Positions 6,554 through 8,579 of a DNA stretch of 8,579 bases are shown here, piece by piece. The stretch covers positions 1 to 8,579 of the forward strand of contig VGGM01000044.1 in the NCBI GenBank assembly GCA_016868515.1. Direction: 5' to 3'. The stretch comes from Bacteroidota bacterium (GTDB lineage: Bacteria; Bacteroidota; Bacteroidia; Bacteroidales; VadinHA17). A program made the translations under genes and the position numbers. Below the pieces are notes generated by a model, which was not told where the DNA came from, ran no database searches, and saw only the letters and a list, made by a program, of their open reading frames with translations. Position 1 is the first letter of the stretch. Each line of letters starts with the position of its first letter.

Positions 6554-6585
6554 AAAAAAAAAGGCAATTGGAGATTGCCTTTTTT
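6554..6585 (+). terminator. Intrinsic terminator after rpsO
   Basis: Stem AGGCAAT (6562-6568), loop TGGAG and stem ATTGCCT (6574-6580) are flanked by an A run (6554-6561) that pairs with the T run (6581-6585), giving up to 12 bp in the stem. The A and T flanks would let it work in both directions. It lies 2 bp after the rpsO stop. Since no good promoter is seen for pnp, part of the transcription probably reads through. Confidence 0.88.
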
Positions 6586-6591
6586 CTTATT

Positions 6592-6605
6592 TTCACGAAG
6601 GTGAA
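6592..6605 (+). other. Small hairpin in the pnp leader
   Basis: TTCAC (6592-6596), loop GAAG and GTGAA (6601-6605) form a 5-bp stem with a tetraloop, 6 bp after the rpsO terminator and 27 bp before the pnp ATG. No T-tract follows directly. It could be an RNA structure involved in processing of the rpsO-pnp transcript, or chance. No TAnnTTTG box is found between the terminator and pnp. Confidence 0.4.
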
Positions 6606-6632
6606 GTTTTAATCATTTAACAGGTATCAATT

Positions 6633-8579
6633 ATGTTCAACAAGAAATCAATAGAGATAGATCTTGGCGACGGCAGGGTCATTACGCTTGAAACAGGAAA
6701 GCTTGCCAGGCAGGCCGACGGTTCGGTGTTGCTGAGGATGGGAAAGACCATGCTACTGGCAACAGTGGTAGCGGCCAGGGAGGCAAAGGAAGATGTCGAC
6801 TTTATGCCGCTATCGGTTGAATACAAGGAGAAATATGCATCGACCGGCCGTTTTCCGGGGGGCTTTCTTAAGAGAGAGGCCAGGCCATCCGATTATGAGA
6901 TTCTTATTTCAAGGCTGGTTGACAGGGTTCTGAGACCACTGTTTCCTGATGATTTTCACGCAGAGACGTTTGTTACCATTAACCTGATATCGGCCGATAA
7001 GGATATTATACCCGATTCTCTCGCGGGCCTTGCTGCTTCTGCAGCCCTGGCAGTATCGGATATACCGTTCAACGGACCGATTTCAGAAGTAAGGGTGGCC
7101 CGTATTGGCGGGCAGTTTGTGATCAATCCTACTGCAACACAGCTTAAGGAGGCCGACATGGACCTGATGGTAGGTGCCACATACGACAATATTATGATGG
7201 TTGAGGGTGAGATGAAGGAGGTTTCGGAAGCCGATATGCTTGATGCCCTTAAAGTAGCCCATGATGCCATTAAGGTCCACTGTAAGGCGCAGGAAAAGTT
7301 CGCTGCGATGGTGGGTTCCTCCACCAAGCGCGAGTACTGCCACGAGGTGAACGACGAGGATCTCAGGAAGAAGGTTTGGGACGATACCTATAAAAAGTGC
7401 TATGCCGTTGCACGCACATGCACAGCCGACAAACTTAAACGCACACAGATGTTCGAGGATGTCCTGAATGAGTTCCTCGGGCAGTTTAATGATGAGAACC
7501 CTGTGAACGAGGTACTGGCAAAACGCTACTACCACGATGTGCATAAGGAGGCAGCCCGGAGGCTGGTACTGGACGAGCAGATAAGGCTCGACGGAAGGAA
7601 ATCCAATGAGATCAGGCCGATTGAATGCGAAATTGATCCGCTTCCCGCAACACATGGTTCCTCCCTCTTTACCAGGGGCGAGACACAGTCACTTACCACT
7701 GTAACCCTGGGAACCAAGCTTGACGAGAAGATTATTGATGATGTTCTAAACAAGGGAACCGAGAAGTTCGTGCTTCATTACAATTTTCCCCCATTCAGCA
7801 CCGGTGATGCCAAGCCCTACCGTGGTGTTGGCCGCCGTGAAATCGGGCACGGGAACCTTGCACACAGAGCCCTTAAGGTGATGATGCCGCCCGATGAAGA
7901 GAATCCATATGCGATAAGGGTTGTTTCTGACATCCTTGAATCGAACGGATCTTCATCAATGGCAACGGTATGTGCCGGCACTCTTGCTCTTATGGATGCG
8001 GGCATTCAGCTGCGCAAACCGGTTTCAGGCATCGCAATGGGTCTGATAAGCGATTCCAAGACAGGTAAATACGCTGTACTTTCAGACATTCTCGGCGATG
8101 AGGATCATCTCGGGGACATGGATTTCAAGGTTACCGGAACCCGTGACGGCATTACCGCAACCCAGATGGACATCAAAGTTGACGGTCTTTCATACGAGGT
8201 ACTGGCAAAAGCACTCGATCAGGCCAGATCGGGAAGGCTGCATATACTCGGTATAATGGAAGGTGTTATTGACAAGCCTCGTCCCGAACTAAAGCCCCAT
8301 GCCCCGAGAATAGAGATGCTCACAATTCCGAAGGAGATGATAGGTGCCCTTATTGGTCCGGGAGGAAAGGTAATACAGGAAATCCAGCGTACAACCGGCA
8401 CTACCATTGTGGTGGAGGAGGTTAACGGATATGGAGATGTTAATATTTTCGGTGAGAACAAGGAAGCCATTACCGCAGCACTTGACTGGGTAAAGAAGAT
8501 TGTCGCTGTGCCTGAGGTTGGGCAGGTTTACAAGGGAAAGGTAAAGACAATTGTTCAGTTTGGCGCCTTTATTGAGATA
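6633..8579 (+). CDS. pnp: Polyribonucleotide nucleotidyltransferase (PNPase), 3' end missing
   Basis: The frame is open for 649 codons to the window edge. PNPase is usually 700-750 residues, so only the end of the S1 domain and the tail are missing. The enzyme degrades RNA 3' to 5' using phosphate and can add nucleotides in reverse; it acts as a trimer in the cytosol. The first RNase PH-like domain covers about 5-145, with the loop FLKR (78-81) where E. coli has FFRR. A helical linker follows. The second RNase PH domain starts near D320, with FTRGETQ (346-352) and the catalytic [10 protein letters not shown]491, D497 and K499 align with E. coli D486, D492 and K494. The KH domain carries GPGG at 575-578, and the S1 domain begins near 630 (GQVYKGKV). 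All active-site residues are present. The start at 6633 fits the family N-terminus; no Shine-Dalgarno sequence is seen. Confidence 0.97.
   Translation, partial: MFNKKSIEIDLGDGRVITLETGKLARQADGSVLLRMGKTMLLATVVAAREAKEDVDFMPLSVEYKEKYASTGRFPGGFLKREARPSDYEILISRLVDRVLRPLFPDDFHAETFVTINLISADKDIIPDSLAGLAASAALAVSDIPFNGPISEVRVARIGGQFVINPTATQLKEADMDLMVGATYDNIMMVEGEMKEVSEADMLDALKVAHDAIKVHCKAQEKFAAMVGSSTKREYCHEVNDEDLRKKVWDDTYKKCYAVARTCTADKLKRTQMFEDVLNEFLGQFNDENPVNEVLAKRYYHDVHKEAARRLVLDEQIRLDGRKSNEIRPIECEIDPLPATHGSSLFTRGETQSLTTVTLGTKLDEKIIDDVLNKGTEKFVLHYNFPPFSTGDAKPYRGVGRREIGHGNLAHRALKVMMPPDEENPYAIRVVSDILESNGSSSMATVCAGTLALMDAGIQLRKPVSGIAMGLISDSKTGKYAVLSDILGDEDHLGDMDFKVTGTRDGITATQMDIKVDGLSYEVLAKALDQARSGRLHILGIMEGVIDKPRPELKPHAPRIEMLTIPKEMIGALIGPGGKVIQEIQRTTGTTIVVEEVNGYGDVNIFGENKEAITAALDWVKKIVAVPEVGQVYKGKVKTIVQFGAFIEI

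Noticed and set aside
1..8579. A novel multi-gene defence, mobile or biosynthetic system.
   Set aside because: All genes have housekeeping or common-family identities and uniform codon use; no transposase, integrase, CRISPR repeats, tRNA attachment site or toxin-antitoxin pair was found.

Overview
The window looks like a stretch of core chromosome from a member of the Bacteroidota, most likely the order Bacteroidales. Three things point there. Spacers carry the Bacteroidota-type promoter (TTTG, 20-21 bp, TAnnTTTG) and mostly lack Shine-Dalgarno sequences. The protein types and gene pairs are typical of the group (prfA-pyrF, a DUF2851 protein, rpsO-pnp). The release factor and PNPase sequences also have a Bacteroidota flavour. 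Arginine codons are dominated by AGG in all genes, so nothing looks recently acquired. All genes read left to right.

Layout: (1) 2-325, the C-terminal end of a multihaem cytochrome c with three CxxCH sites, cut by the left edge. (2) 482-2596, a secreted M28-like zinc peptidase with a PA-like insert and a long C-terminal extension. (3) 2612-2650, a CCGGTAG heptamer array, then a -7 box and the two-gene unit prfA (2697-3782) and pyrF (3789-4601), separated by 6 bp. (4) 4602-4715, a spacer with a second, degenerate short tandem repeat, a weak terminator-like hairpin and a clear promoter for the next gene. (5) 4716-6050, a DUF2851 protein of unknown function. (6) 6051-6281, a 231-bp spacer with a 13-bp palindrome and a strong promoter for rpsO. 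(7) 6282-6551, rpsO, followed by a strong hairpin/T-tract terminator and a second small hairpin. (8) 6633-8579, pnp, cut by the right edge in its S1 domain.

Functionally this is mostly housekeeping: translation termination (prfA), UMP synthesis (pyrF), a 30S ribosomal protein (rpsO) and RNA turnover (pnp). The envelope-directed peptidase and the electron-transfer cytochrome lie at the left. I found no mobile element, CRISPR array, tRNA, rRNA, toxin-antitoxin or defence cluster. I do not see a new multi-gene system. The least explained items are the DUF2851 protein, whose residue pattern loosely recalls iron-sulfur PD-(D/E)XK nucleases, the altered zinc-site motif of the peptidase, and the short tandem repeats that sit just after stop codons and upstream of promoters.
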